A stretch of 64,000 nucleotides of DNA from Poa pratensis (GCA_947311845.1 CAMZMU010000062.1:51084380-51148379); one strand, 5' to 3'; positions 1 to 12,578 are shown, numbered from the stretch's first letter. Translations and numbers: made by a program. The notes: generated by a model from the sequence alone, not told the origin.

Positions 1-1801
1 CCTTTTAGCTAGGCACTTATTGCAATACATAATATTTTCAAAGTGCTGCTATTAAACCAAATCAAATTTTGTTTCTAAGTTACAGAAGGTTGCTTAAATG
101 GCCAACTTCTAAATGAAAGGTAAGAACCATTAAGAATCAAATGAAAACGCAAAGAGGCCACTCTTGCAACAAAAGTCAGAATCTGTCCAAAACAGCAGCT
201 GGAAAACGTAATTTTTAGGTGCACTTAAACATGCCGAAATTTTAGCCAATTTTTGTACATGCAGAGGATTAGGTGCTACAACATCAGTAATTTCGTGATT
301 TTTAGAGCTTCCAGTAAAATATGAAAAATCGCGCAATGAGCAGTAGATGCTGAAAACAGAAAATCACTTTTTACATATGTATCAACTAAGCTAAAGGGTA
401 AAACTTGGTACTTTATTTTTGATAAACTAAGAGACCAGAGGCTAAGCAAGACCTAAACATGCTAGCTACAGCAAGGAAAACTCTAAATAAAAATCAAAAG
501 TAAAAACCAAATAAAATAAAATAAAGAACCAAACAAAGAAGCAAAACAAAAGAAAATATTTTTGTTGTTTTGAATTTATAAGTGAAAGTAAAGAAGCAAT
601 AAAAACCAAATAAGAGTCTAATAAAACTAAAGAAGGTAAAACCAAGACATATAAAACAATTATAATACAAGTTAAAGACAATACATATCATGTGGACGGG
701 TAATATAGAGTATGAACGAGACAACCTCATGTTAGTTGATGAATAGGGGGATGACTCGGGCATCCCCAAGCTTAGATGATTGTATCTTCTTGAATATGTT
801 CTTGGGATGCACCTACACATCCCCAAGCTTGAGCTCTTGCGTCTTCTTGTTCATCTCATATCACCATATTAATTAGATCTTTAAGCTACATCCACATAAA
901 ACTTCACAAAACTCATTAGTAGGGTTAGTACTCATTAAATAAAATCCACTCATGTTCAAGTTGAAATTTCATAATATTTATTAAACATTAGCCACTGTAA
1001 TACGAGGTTCTTATTATTTCCGTTGTCCGTCGAAAAACTAAGGAAACTTGAACCTAAGTACAATATTAAATAAACAGAATAGAAATCTGTCAAAACTGAA
1101 CAGTCTGTAAAGATGATTCAACGAGATAGTTACGTAGCTCAAATGAAAAAACTTAAAACTAATGAAAGACAGATATAATCTCAGGTTATGCACAAAAAAT
1201 TTCAGGTCAAAAATATTCTGAGATTTATCACGATTTTTTACAGAGAAGCACAAAATCTGTCTAAACTTGAACAGTCGGTAAAGATCGAATTTTTAGACAT
1301 ATTTACAAATTCAAATCAGAAAAGTTTAACTAATGAAAGAAAGTAATAAGTTTACTTTGCACTCAAAAATTTCAGATCAAGATCACGTTCTGGTGATTTT
1401 AAACATTTATACGGTGGAGCACAAAATCTGTTTCTGGACAGCAAACAAAACTATCAACTTTCAATTAACTAGAGACTATAATTACATTTTATTTTTATGT
1501 ACAAGTATATACAATATTTACAATATTTACATGTTTTTAATGAAAAGCTTCCATGGAAAGATTTGTTTTGGTTTCATAGGCATGAACACAAGTGTTCAAG
1601 GTCGACCCCCATTTAACCATTACTCATCTTTCCAATCACTTTTCTTTTTGAAAACGTTTTTAGATAACAACTACAACTAATTTTTTTTGTAATTCGCATT
1701 CCCTATCCATAGTAAGATAAAGAACAACTTAATACTGAAAATAAAAACTATTAGAGATAAAGCAAACAAGTGCACACAAGAACATTAACCTACGCTATGG
1801 C

Positions 1802-1819
1802 TCCCCGGCAACGGCGCCA
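1802..1819 (-). other. Primer binding site (tRNA-Asp), copy A
   Basis: The plus strand reads TCCCCGGCAACGGCGCCA, identical to the 3' end of plant tRNA-Asp, so the minus strand is the complementary primer binding site. It lies 10 bp from the LTR edge at 1,830, which fixes the element on the minus strand. Confidence 0.85.
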
Positions 1820-1829
1820 GAAAAGGTCT

Positions 1830-3303
1830 TGATAACCCACAAGTATAGGGGATCGCGTGTAGCCTTTTCGATAAGTAAGAGTGTCGAACCCAACGAGGAG
1901 CTAAAGGTAGGATAAGTATTCTCTCAAGTTCTATCAACCACTGATACAACTCTACGCACACTAAACGTTTACTTTATCTAGGAAATAATACTAGAGTAAT
2001 AATACGGGTATGAGAGATAGCTTTGCGAGATAATAAATACAAGAAAGTAAATGTTAGTGCTGCAGCAATAAAATACACTAAGTAACCTTAAAATAACAGT
2101 ACCATGAGTGTGGAAAAGTGGTGGTAATTGTGATGGCTTTGTCCAAGATTAATTAGTGAAGTACTTGGTTCATTGTCTCGATGCAGTTTTCTATGTGGGA
2201 GAGGCTAAATATACATGCACTCCACTACTGGGATTACAAGTACTATATGATTGGATTGTTAGCAGCATCCGCAAATACTAAAATGCATTAAGGTTTCCCC
2301 AACCATAGCCTTAAGTTCAAGGTCCTCTTACTCCCATACGTGCAACTAACCGGTTCGCGTTCTCAGGTTTCTGTCACTCCGGCAGAACTTCCCCGCTTCG
2401 TTTACAAATACTACCAACCCTAGGGTGTTTGATCCATGCGCGCACAATATAATGGACACCAAAGGACAGTACCATATCAACATACAACTCTAATGAACCA
2501 TACATTCAACCATTCAATCTAAGACAAATAAACTACGGAAACATGACGTAGATCATAGGATAAATATTATAGCATCAAACACCATGTTTACATAGACGGT
2601 ACAGAGGTTTGTGGGAGGATGAACCACTGTATACAAGGAGGAATTGGCGGTGGAGATGGCGGTGAAGACGGCGGAGAGGGCAGCGAGGGCGCAGGGCGGC
2701 GCCGGCACCGGCGGTGGCGCAGGGGGCTCCTCCTGCGCCGGGTTCCATGGGGGAGTGCCGCCCCTTAGCCCTCTTCCTTCATGGCTTCTTGGGAGCCCCC
2801 CCCATGGAGATGGGATCCATGGGGGAGGCAAAAACATGGCTTTGGTGGCTGCAAATTCGTGGGTATGGGGTGTCCTCCACGACCTAGGGTTTCCTTCTTT
2901 ATATGACTCCGGATTCCCCATCTAGGGTTTCAGTAAATCGGGCTTTTCTCCGCCGTCCGGCTCGATTGGGCCGAATTTAATTCTAGAATTATTACGAGAA
3001 ATTCCCTGCAACTTTCGCGACTAGACTTTTTCCATTTGACGTCATCTTCGGGCCGAAACGGGTAGATCTTTGAAAATAGTTTTCAGACAGATTTCAGGAA
3101 AGTCCAAATTCGACTCCAACAATGTTTCCTCTTGTATTCTTGATAATTTCTACACAACAAAGAGTAAAATAAGAACATTGTGCACTTTTGCAACATTAGT
3201 AGGTTAGTCCAAATAAATAATAAACTTAATATAAAAACAAGTGCTAAAAGCATAAAAATGGCATGAAACAATCAAAAATTATAGATACGTTTTGGACGTA
3301 TCA
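1830..3303 (-). mobile_element. 5' LTR of Gypsy-type element E2, copy A
   Basis: On the minus strand it starts TGATACGTCC and ends GGGTTATCA, giving the usual TG...CA ends. It is 1,474 bp and nearly identical to 6,215-7,707. A GC-rich tract sits around 2,640-2,830. The primer binding site follows directly on the internal side. No second LTR of this element is in the window apart from the duplicate copy. Confidence 0.8.
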
Positions 3304-3754
3304 GTTAGGCATCCATAGACTAAAGTACATGATATCAACTAAATATATAATTAAGAGCACGTTGAAAGCTTGCCATGTGACAACACATATGAGCTGACTC
3401 CCAACCAAGACTCTTGTCAAGCCCACAACTTCATAATTTTAATCACAATGGTTCATGTGCATTAAGTGCAATAAAAGTAAAGTGTGCATCAAGTTCGTGA
3501 GAGCTTTTTAACCAACTTTTCCCATGACAGTCAACAACATAAGCATTTTAATTCAGAGGTATAGATAATACATAATAACATGATAAACATACTCAGAATA
3601 GCATAAAGCTAATAGGTAGATATGGTGGACTCACTGGAAAAACTTTGGTTGAAGGTGTTGGACAACAAGTTTTTGGCTTGTTGGAATTTTTGGGCTAGCA
3701 AGAGGGAGAAGTTGACCGTCTAAATGCATGCATAAGTGTCCATAGAACTAACCA

Positions 3755-3767
3755 NNNNNNNNNNNNN
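3755..3767. other. Assembly gap (13 N)
   Basis: Thirteen undetermined bases. The sequence on the left is the end of copy A. The sequence on the right is internal retrotransposon leader that runs into copy B. The gap is therefore a contig join inside repeated DNA. Confidence 0.99.
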
Positions 3768-6186
3768 CTCTTCCCTCTTGACCCTTGAAAACTTCCGTCA
3801 CACCAAACTCAAAATAAATCTTATTAGAGGGTTAGTGCACAATAAAAAACTCACATGTTCTGTAAGGACACAATATGACCGTTACTTTAAACATTAACTA
3901 CTGCCACTAATGTTATGTGAAGCTCTTCCACCAAAAAAGAATTCCACTCAACACTAGTAAAAGAGAAAATGCAAAATAAAAGACATAATCTGTCTAAAAC
4001 AGAACAAGTCCGCAAAGACGAATTTTTTCGACGCACTTACGTTCCTCAGATCGAAAACTTTGAACTAATAAAAGATGTATACATATGTAAGGATTACGCA
4101 CAAAAATTTCAGATTTAATTAACAATCTGGTGATTTATGAATTTCGTACAGTGAACAGCATAAATCTGTTCCTGCGCAGCAATCAAAATTTTAGCAACAT
4201 CTTATCATTAGAGACTACTCTTGGCACAACATGCATGAAAGTAAATATACAAAGGAGTTTCTTACAGAAGTAAACAAACTCCTTGACTCAAGAAAAGAAA
4301 AATTGCAGAAAATAAAAAATAATGGGTTGCCTCCCATAAGCGCTTTTCTTTAACGCCTTTTAGCTAGGCACTTATTGCAATACATAATATTTTCAAAGTG
4401 CTGCTATTAAACAAATAATTTGTTTCTAAGTTCAGATAGGTTGCTTAAATGGCCAACTTCTAATGAAAGGTAAGAACCATTAAGAATCAAATGAAAACGC
4501 AAAGAGGCCACTTTGCAACAAAAGTCAGAATCTGTCCAGAAAATCAGCAGACTGAAAAACGTAAATATTTAGGTGCACTTAAACATGCCGAAAATTTTAG
4601 CCAATTTTTGTACATGCAGAGGATTAGGTGCTACAAATCAGTAATTTAACGTGATTTTTAGAGCTTCCAGTAAAATATGTAAAATCGCGCAATGAGCAGT
4701 AGATGCTGAAAACAGAAAATCACTTTTTACATATGTATCAACTAAGCTAAAGGGGTAAAACTTGGTATTTTATTTTTGATAAACTAAGAGAACAGAGGCT
4801 CAGCAAGACCTAAACATGCTAGCTACAGCAAGGAAAACTCTTAATAAAATCAAAAGTAAAAACCAAATAAAATTAAAATAAAGAACCAAAACAAAGAAGC
4901 AAACAAAGAAAATATTTTTGTTGTTTTGAATTTATAAGTGAAAGTAAAAGAACCAATAAAACCAAATAAAGAGTCTAATAAAACTAAAGAAGGTAAAACC
5001 AAGACATATAATAACAATTATAATACAGGTTAAGACAATACATATCATGTGGACGGGTAATATAGAGTTTGAACGAGACAACCTCATGTTAGTTGATGAA
5101 TAGGGGGATGACTCGGGCATCCCCAAGCTTAGATGATTCTATCTTCTTGAATATGTTCTTGGGATGCACCTACACATCCCCAAGCTTGAGCTCTTGCGTC
5201 TTCTTGTTCATCTCATATCACCATATTAATTAGATCTTATAAGCTTACATCCACATAAAACTTCACAAAACTCATTAGTAGGGTTTAGTACTCATTAAAT
5301 AAAATCCACTCATGTTCAAGTGTTGTCAAATTTCATAATATTTATTAAACATTAGCCACTGTAATACCGAGGATTTTATTATTTCGTTGTCCGTCGAAAA
5401 AACTAGGGAAATTTTGAATCCTAAGTACATATATAAATAAACTGATAGAAATCTGCCAAAACTGAACAATCTGTAAAGATGATACTCAAAGAGATAGTTA
5501 CGTAGCTCAAATGAAAAAACTTAAAACTAATGAAAGACGGATTATGATCTCAGGTTGATGCACAAAAAATTCAGGTCAAAATAATATTCTGAGATTTATC
5601 ACGATTTTCTTTACAGAGAAGCACAGAAATCTGTCTAAACTTGAACAGTCGGTAAAGATCGAATTTTTGGACATATTTACATAATTCAAATAAGAAAAGT
5701 CATAACTAATGAAAGAAAGGTAATAAGTTTTACTTTGCACTCAAAAAATTTCAGATCAAGATCACGTTCTGGTGATTTTAAACATTTTATACGGTGGAGC
5801 ACATAAATCTGTTTCTGGACAGCAAACAAAACTATCAACTTTCAATTAACTAGAGACTATAATTAACATTTTATTTTTATGTACAAACGTATATACACAA
5901 TATTTACAATATTTACATGTTTTTAATGAAAAGCTTCCATGGAAAGATTTGTTTTGGTTTCATAGACATAAACACAAGTGTTCAAGCTCGACCCCCATTT
6001 GACCATTACTCATCTTTCTAATCACTTTTCTTTTTGAAAACGTTTTAGATAACAACTACAACTAATTTTTTTTGTAATTCGCATTCCCTATCCATAGTAA
6101 GATAAAGAACAACTTAATACTGAAAATAAAAACTAATTAGAGATAAATCAAACAAGTGCACACAAGAACATTAACCTACGCTTTGG
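3768..6186 (-). mobile_element. 5' internal (leader) region of element E2, copy B
   Basis: AT-rich non-coding DNA downstream of the E2 primer site on the minus strand. No open frame of note. It contains spaced copies of a degenerate unit with the core AATCTGTC, an AACAGTC-like block and GTAAAGA, with cores starting at 5,450, 5,628 and 5,806, and also near 3,985 and 4,161. The same array occurs in copy A at 1,084, 1,254 and 1,425. The text near 4,323-4,370 (GGGTTGCCTCCCATAAGCGC, then AGCTAGGC) recurs in diverged form in E3 near 10,735-10,775. Confidence 0.65.
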
Positions 6187-6204
6187 TCCCCGGCAACGGC
6201 GCCA
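6187..6204 (-). other. Primer binding site (tRNA-Asp), copy B
   Basis: Perfect 18-base match of the plus strand to the tRNA-Asp 3' end (TCCCCGGCAACGGCGCCA), 10 bp from the LTR edge at 6,215. Confidence 0.85.
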
Positions 6205-6214
6205 GAAAAGGTCT

Positions 6215-7707
6215 TGATAACCCACAAGTATAGGGGATCGCGTGTAGCCTTTTCGATAAGTAAGAGTGTCGAACCCAACGAGGAGCTAAAGGTAGGATAA
6301 GTATTCTCTCAAGTTCTATCAACCACTGATACAACTCTACGCACACTAAACGTTTACTTTATCTAGGAAATAATACTAGAGTAATAATACGGGTATGAGA
6401 GATAGCTTTGCGAGATAATAAATACAAGAAAGTAAATGTTAGTGCTGCAGCAATAAAATACACTGAGTAACCTTAAAATAACAGTACCATGAGTGTGGAA
6501 AAGTGGTGGTAATTGTGATGGCTTTGTCCAAGATTAATTAGTGAAGGTACTTGGTTCATTGTCCTCGATGCAGTTTTCTATGTGGGAGAGGCTAAATATA
6601 CATGCACTCCACTACTCGGGATTACAAGTACTATATGATTGGATTGTTAGCAGGCATCCGCAAATACTAAAAATGCATTAAGGTTTCCCAACCATAGCCT
6701 TATGTTCAAGGTCCTCTTACTCCCATACGTGCAACTAACCGGTTCGCGTTCTCAGGTTTCTGTCACTCCGGCAGAACTTCCCCCGCTTCGTTTACAAATA
6801 CTACCAACCCTAGGGTGTTTGATCCATGCGCGCACAAATATAATGGACACCAAAGGACAGTACCATATCAACATACAACTCTAATAAACCAAATACATTC
6901 AACCATTCAATCTAAGAACAAATAAACTACGGAAACATGACGTAGATCATAGGATAAATATTATAGCATCAAACACCATGTTTACATAGCACGGTACAGC
7001 GGTTTGTGGGAGGATGAACCACTGTATACAAGGAGGAATTGGCGGTGGAGATGGCGGTGAAGACGGCGGAGAGGGCAGCGAGAGGCGCAGGGCGGCGCCG
7101 GCACCGGCGGTGGCGCAGGGGGCTCCTCCTGCGCCGCCGGTTCCATGGGGGAGTGCCGCCCCTTAGCCCTCTTCCTTCACGGCTTCTTGGGAGCCCTCCC
7201 CCATGGAGATGGGATCCATGGGGGAGGCAAAAACATGGCTTTGGTGGCTGCAAATTCGTGGGTATGGGGTGTCCTCCACGACCTAGGGTTTCCTTCTTTA
7301 TATGAACTCCCGGATTCCCCTCTAGGGTTTCAGTAAATCGGGCTTTTCTCCGCCGTCCGGGCTCAGATTGGGCCGAATTTAAATTCTAGAATTATTACGA
7401 GAACATTCCCTGCAACTTTCGCGACTAGACTTTTTCCATTTGACGTCATCTTCGGGCCGAAACGGGTAGATCTTTGAAAATAGTTTTCAGACAGATTTCA
7501 GGAAAGTCCAAATTCGACTCCAACAATGTTTCCTCTTGTATTCTTGATAATTTCTACACAACAAAGAGTAAAATAAGAACATTGTGCACTTTTGCAACCA
7601 TTAGTAGGTTAGTCCAAATAAATAATAAACTTAATATAAAACAAGTGCTAAAAGCATAAAAATGGCATGAAACAATCAAAAATTATAGATACGTTTTGGA
7701 CGTATCA
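6215..7707 (-). mobile_element. 5' LTR of Gypsy-type element E2, copy B
   Basis: 1,493 bp with ends TGATACGTCC...GGGTTATCA on the minus strand. The flank at 7,708 onwards is the body of element E3, so E2 appears inserted into E3. The 3' half of E2 lies left of the window or is lost in the gap. Confidence 0.8.
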
Positions 7708-8365
7708 GTTAGGCATCCATAGACTAAAGTACATGATATCAACTAAATATATAATTAAGAGCACGTTGAAAGCTTGCCATGTGACAACACATATGAGCTG
7801 ACTCCCAACCAAGACTCTTGTCAAGCCCACAACTTCATAATTTTAATCACAATGGTTCATGTGCATTAAGTGCAATAAAAGTAAAGTGTGCATCAAGTTC
7901 GTGAGAGCTTTTTAACCAACTTTTCCCATGACAGTCAACAACATAAGCATTTTAATTCAGAGGTATAGATAATACATAATAACATGATAAACATACTCAG
8001 AATAGCATAAAGCTAATAGGTAGATATGGTGGACTCACTGGAAAAACTTTGGTTGAAGGTGTTGGACAACAAGTTTTTGGCTTGTTGGAATTTTTGGGCT
8101 AGCAAGAGGGAGAAAGTTGACCGTCTAAATGCATGCATAAGTGTCCATAGAACTAACCAATCCATGTTAAACAAAGTAAGTAACATTCAGCATCAAAACA
8201 TGAATAAAACATAGCTCTTGATAAAACACTTGCAAATTAATACTCATTATAAGCATATGAATCATGCAGCTATATGTATCTTTTTGAATCAACTCAAACA
8301 TCCCTTTTCCCAATCTTTTTAATAGCATCCAACTTAATTCAACCCAAATTTCCAGTAGCTCTCTC
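7708..8365 (-). mobile_element. 3' non-coding internal part of element E3
   Basis: No ORF of note. The passage at 8,024-8,110 (TATGGTGGACTC, then GGCTAGCAAGAGG) has the same layout as the post-integrase region of E1 near 15,255-15,345, so I read it as the region between coding part and 3' LTR of a Gypsy element on the minus strand. It continues after the solo LTR at 9,961. Confidence 0.5.
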
Positions 8366-9960
8366 TGCTGCTTGCTACACAAGTTCGTTGGGAGACCCCA
8401 AGAGGAAGGTATGATGCAGTTCAGCGGCAAGTTTTCCCTCAGTATGAAACCAAGGTTTAATCGACCAGTAGGAGCAGTAGCACTTCAGAAGGTTGTCAAC
8501 GGCGAAATATGATGCGGCGCAACACCAGGGATTTCGGCGCTGACGTGGAACCTGCACACAACACAATCAAACTACTTTGCCCCAACGAAACAGTGAGTTT
8601 GTCAATCTCACCGGCTTGCTGAAAACAAAGGATTAAACGTATGGTGTGGAAATGATGTTTAATTGCAGAAAATGAAAGAGAACAATGTTTGCAGTTTGTG
8701 GTTTAATCAGTTTAAAAGAATGGACCGGGGTCCACAGTTCACTAGAGGTGTCTCTCCATAAAAGATAACTAACATGCTGGGTGAACAAATTACAGTTGGG
8801 CAATTGACAAATATTGAGCGCATGACAATGCATATACATGACATGATGACTACTATGATATTTAATTGGAAATTACGACAAAATACATAGACCGTTATCC
8901 AACAGCGTCTATGACTAATAATCCACCGCCAGGTTGTCATCCGAGTCCCCCGTTGGTATTAAGTTGCAAGGAACGGATAATTGCATTAAGTAAAGTGCGT
9001 AATGTAAACAAATACATATGCCCGTGGACATAGCATTGTTAGGTTATCCCTAGTGCAACAGCACATCCGCAATCTTAGAAGTTGCTGTCACTCTCCCAGA
9101 TTACCGGAGGCATGAACCCACTATCTAGCATAAATACTCTCTCTTGGAGTTAGAAGCATCTACTTGGCCAAAGCTTCTACTAGTAACGGAAAGCATGCAA
9201 GATCATAAATAACATATAAGATAGATTGATAATCAACTTGACATAATATTCAATATTCATCGGATCCCAGCAAACACAACATGTAGCATTACAATAATAT
9301 GATCTTGATCATGTAGGGCAGCTCACAAGATCTAAACATGATGGCACAAAGTGGAGAGACAACCATCTAGCTACTGCTATGGACCCGTAGTCCAAGGATG
9401 AACTACTCACGCATCACTCCGGAGGCAGGCATGGCGATGTAGAGGCCTCCGGTGATGATTCCCCTCTCCGGCAGGGTGCCGGGAAGAGGTTCTGGACCCT
9501 CCCGAGCTAGGGTTGACGGCGGCGGCGTCTCTGGAACTTTTCGTGGATAATGGCTCGGGTATCTAGGGTTTTTGCATCGGGGGGAATAAGTAGGCGAAAG
9601 GGCGGCGGCTGACGACTCCCGAGGGGCACACACCACCCTAGGCGCGCGCCAGAGGGAGGCCGCGCCCTAGTGGCGTGTGGGGCCCTGGTGGCGCTTCTCC
9701 GTCTCTCCTTTGGACTTCCTGGTGTGTTCTGATAAAATAGGACCCTCCGTGAAGTTTCGTCCAATTCCGAGAATATTTCCAGACTAGCTTTTCTGGAATA
9801 CAAAAACAGCAGAAAACAAGAACTGACACTTCGGCATCTTGTTGATAGGTTAGTCCCAAAAAATGTATAAATTTGATATAAAGTGGATGCAAAACATGTA
9901 GCAATTGGTATAATATCAACATGGAACATCAAAAATTATAGATACGTTTGAGACGTATCA
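8366..9960 (-). mobile_element. Solo LTR (Sabrina-like)
   Basis: 1,595 bp flanked by the 5-bp direct repeat CTCTC (8,361-8,365 and 9,961-9,965) with no internal region, which is the footprint of LTR-LTR recombination. The minus strand starts TGATACGTCTC and the element end has TG. A second, diverged member of the same family begins at 63,007. The sequence resembles the very abundant Triticeae Gypsy family known as Sabrina; that family name is from memory and is tentative. Confidence 0.8.
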
Positions 9961-9965
9961 CTCTC

Positions 9966-10793
9966 ATATATATAAATGATAGTGGTGGTCTCAAGACAAA
10001 CAAAAATCAAACCGAAATAAAAAGCAAATAAAAGACGCTCCAAGTTTATGCGATAAAGTGCATTGATCGAAAAACAGAAATTAGACGTGTACAAACCGAG
10101 AGTGTGTTGTCCAGTGGGGTTGTCTTCACATCCCCAAGCTTATGGTATTCACCATCCTTGGATAGCTCTTGGTGCATCTCCTCTAATCCCTGTGAAAAAA
10201 CTTCAAAACACCGTTTCTCCCATTTCTTTTCTGTGGGGTGACATTAGTAGTGATAGACAAACGAATTGCTTCCTGCATAAAATCCTTAAAAAAAATCATA
10301 TAAATGTCCAGAAAGTGTATAATGTTGTATGCCTACTTATAAACTCAATTGGATAAAAAGATTCAAGTTAAAAGTTCAAAGAATGCATCAAACAAAATGG
10401 GGCAGAATCTGTCCAGAAAACAGCAGCAGCAAAACATATTTTTCTACCCTACTTAAATATGTCGAAAAATTCTGAAAACATTCATGCATACAGAGGATGA
10501 AAATTTGCAACTACATTTAAAATATCAGCTCATTCGGAGTTACAGAATAGGAATTAAAAATCATACCGTGCACAGATTCGTGCTGGAATAAAATCTCTGA
10601 ATGCAAATAGCAACTTTTTCAAACCAAAATAGGTAAAACTTGGCACTTTATTAAAAATTCCAGAAACAAAACTAAAAACTAAGTCTCTTGTTACAGCAAG
10701 AGGACACAAAGAAAATCAAAAATAAAAACAACCGGGTTGCCTCCCGTAAAGCGCTTTCTTTATAGCCATATAGCTAGGCTTCTTACTTGATAT
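9966..10793 (-). mobile_element. Internal non-coding part of element E3
   Basis: Joins 8,365 once the solo LTR is removed. AT-rich, no ORF of note. Carries one unit of the AATCTGTCC-type leader repeat near 10,395 and a partner near 10,572. The short passage GGGTTGCCTCCCGTAAAGCGC near 10,735 also occurs, with changes, in E2 near 4,323. Confidence 0.5.
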
Positions 10794-12214
10794 TTATTGT
10801 GGACGAAGCTCATGAGGGAGCTTGAACTTTGGTGTGTCCCTCTTCCTTGGAAAGTGCTTCATGCAAATACCAGGATCCCATGGTGCTCTCAAGCCAATCA
10901 AAATAATAGTCAAGTTGACACCTAGTAAAGAGAAAAACAAAACACAAAAGTAATAACAACGAAGTCTAACTTTCTTTCTATGCATTGGCATTTTGTATAT
11001 GAATGAATCACAATAAATAGAAATTTCACAATGCATATTAAAAGTAGTTACTTGCAGCATATATTTATTAGTAGCATAAAGAGGGTTCTTATTACCTCCT
11101 CTTTTATAATAGTTGCAAGTAGAAGAAATAAATTCAACCATATAATCACAAGAATCATTCAACTTAGATAATATAGGCACATAAAGAGGATCATTAAATT
11201 TATTTTGGAATTCATTAGCATGCTTCCCTCTTTCAAAATAATTATTAAGATCAATATCAAGTTTAATATCATGGTTGCAACAAATATTTGGAACTAAAGA
11301 TAATTTCAAACCACATAAGTATTTCTTAACATAAGCAAATTTCTCCTCCATGGTGTAACTAGGAGAATTTAAGAACAAAGTAGGACTCTCATGAGTAAGA
11401 GTACCATCACAAACAGCAAGTATATCATTTTTATCAATAAGCATAGGACCATCATCTAAAGCATTATCATATAGCATATTTAAACAACACTTCTCATTAT
11501 CATCAATAAGTTCACTAGTAGCATCATTAAAAAGTAAAGGAGCATTATTAGTTTCATCATAATAGCATGGGTTATCATATAGGACCATTGAATTTTCAGT
11601 TTGACACTCATCATAACATGGGTTCTCATAAATAACAAAAGATTTTTGAGTTTGAGTGCTACTATCAAATGTTGATGGTGAAGTTGGGAGATCCAATTCT
11701 TCCCCAAGCTTAGGTTGGAACATATCCATTTCAGTCTCTTCTGCACATCCTTCCTCTTCCAATCTTATGTTTTCATCATCCTCTGCAAAATATTAGTACT
11801 TTCCATGGCAACAAGAGTTCTTACATAAACATTATCACAAAATTCTTTGCAACGTTGGAGAATAGTAGAAATGTGTCCTTTCATCACACGAGCTTCATGA
11901 CTAGTATCAAAATAAGTATCAATAAGAAAATTTATCTCATGGCTGCAACATAAGCAATATATTTCTCAACTTGTTCTATATCAGGACATGAAAATTTATT
12001 TCACGATAACAGGCAATTATAGGATCACTATTATGCTTACATTGATAGTGAGAATGTTTATAGTCTTTTCTAGTGCAGCAAGTTATATCATGTAATTCAC
12101 AGAACTCAGTAGCCATATCATCGAGATGTTCGAGCAATTCAAGCATTCTATTTCCCCTTTGGTTGATCGATATTCATAGTAAGCCCCAATAGTTTTGACA
12201 TAGCCTTCCTCCAT
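10794..12214 (-). pseudogene. Frame-broken accessory ORF of non-autonomous element E3
   Basis: The open part (11,762 to 10,794, 322 aa) is acidic at the N-terminus and carries two similar short blocks, YENPCYDE and YDNPCYYDE, near residues 46-70. Near residues 266-288 there is one hydrophobic segment (YYFCVLFFSLLGVNLTIILIGL) that could span a membrane, followed by a basic tail. Coding potential continues upstream in other frames to an ATG at 12,214 (for example LDDMATEFCELHDITCC), so the original protein was about 470 aa and is now split by several small indels. It sits about 330 bp after the primer site of E3 and no gag, protease, RT or integrase follows it. I do not recognise a domain. An env-like role is possible because of the single hydrophobic segment, but this is a guess. 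Confidence 0.55.
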
Positions 12215-12541
12215 AGCTTAAAACACATATTAAAAGCAACACTTAATTTTTATGGAATTTATGTTTTTAGATGAAAACTGAAAATAAAATGATACTAAAA
12301 CAATGCAAACCAAAATAATAAATGCAACACAAAATGCAAAACTGAAAATAAAATATGCAAACCGAAATATAAATATGATATGCAAGACAATAACAAAACA
12401 AAATAAAATGATTTGAAGGTAAAGATGGATAAGATGGTGCTCACGTAGGTGCAACCTCCCCAAACTTAGGTGTTTGCACAAGTTGGTGATGAAGTTGACT
12501 TTGTTGTGAGATACCCTTGGATAAACCTTTACAACAATGAT

Positions 12542-12559
12542 TCCCCGGCAACAGCGCCA
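12542..12559 (-). other. Primer binding site of element E3 (one mismatch)
   Basis: Plus strand TCCCCGGCAACAGCGCCA differs from the tRNA-Asp 3' end at one base (12,553, A instead of G). It lies 12 bp from the end of the E3 LTR, of which only the last 7 bp (12,572-12,578) remain on this side of the E1 insertion. Confidence 0.75.
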
Positions 12560-12578
12560 GAAAACTTGTCTTGATGGC

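Larger units (their letters stand above)
1..3754 (-). repeat. Copy A of a duplicated retrotransposon segment
   Basis: This stretch repeats 4,356-8,159 in the same order and orientation: 5' internal leader, primer binding site, LTR, then about 450 bp of flank beyond the LTR. Because the flank outside the LTR is also repeated, the two blocks are not the two LTRs of one element. Copy A is 3,754 bp against 3,804 bp for copy B, and the visible differences are mostly single missing bases. Copy A stops exactly at a run of Ns. No open gene is seen here; the short ORFs in the GC-rich part near 2,640-2,925 are LTR sequence. Confidence 0.85.

Noticed and set aside
1802..1819. Match to a tRNA-Asp 3' end, possibly a tRNA gene
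   Set aside because: Only the last 18 bases match and each copy sits beside an LTR, so these are primer binding sites.
2553..2925. Overlapping ORFs on both strands with glycine, proline and arginine-rich products
   Set aside because: They lie inside an LTR and arise from its GC-rich tract; the equivalents in copy B (6,969-7,336) differ in frame.
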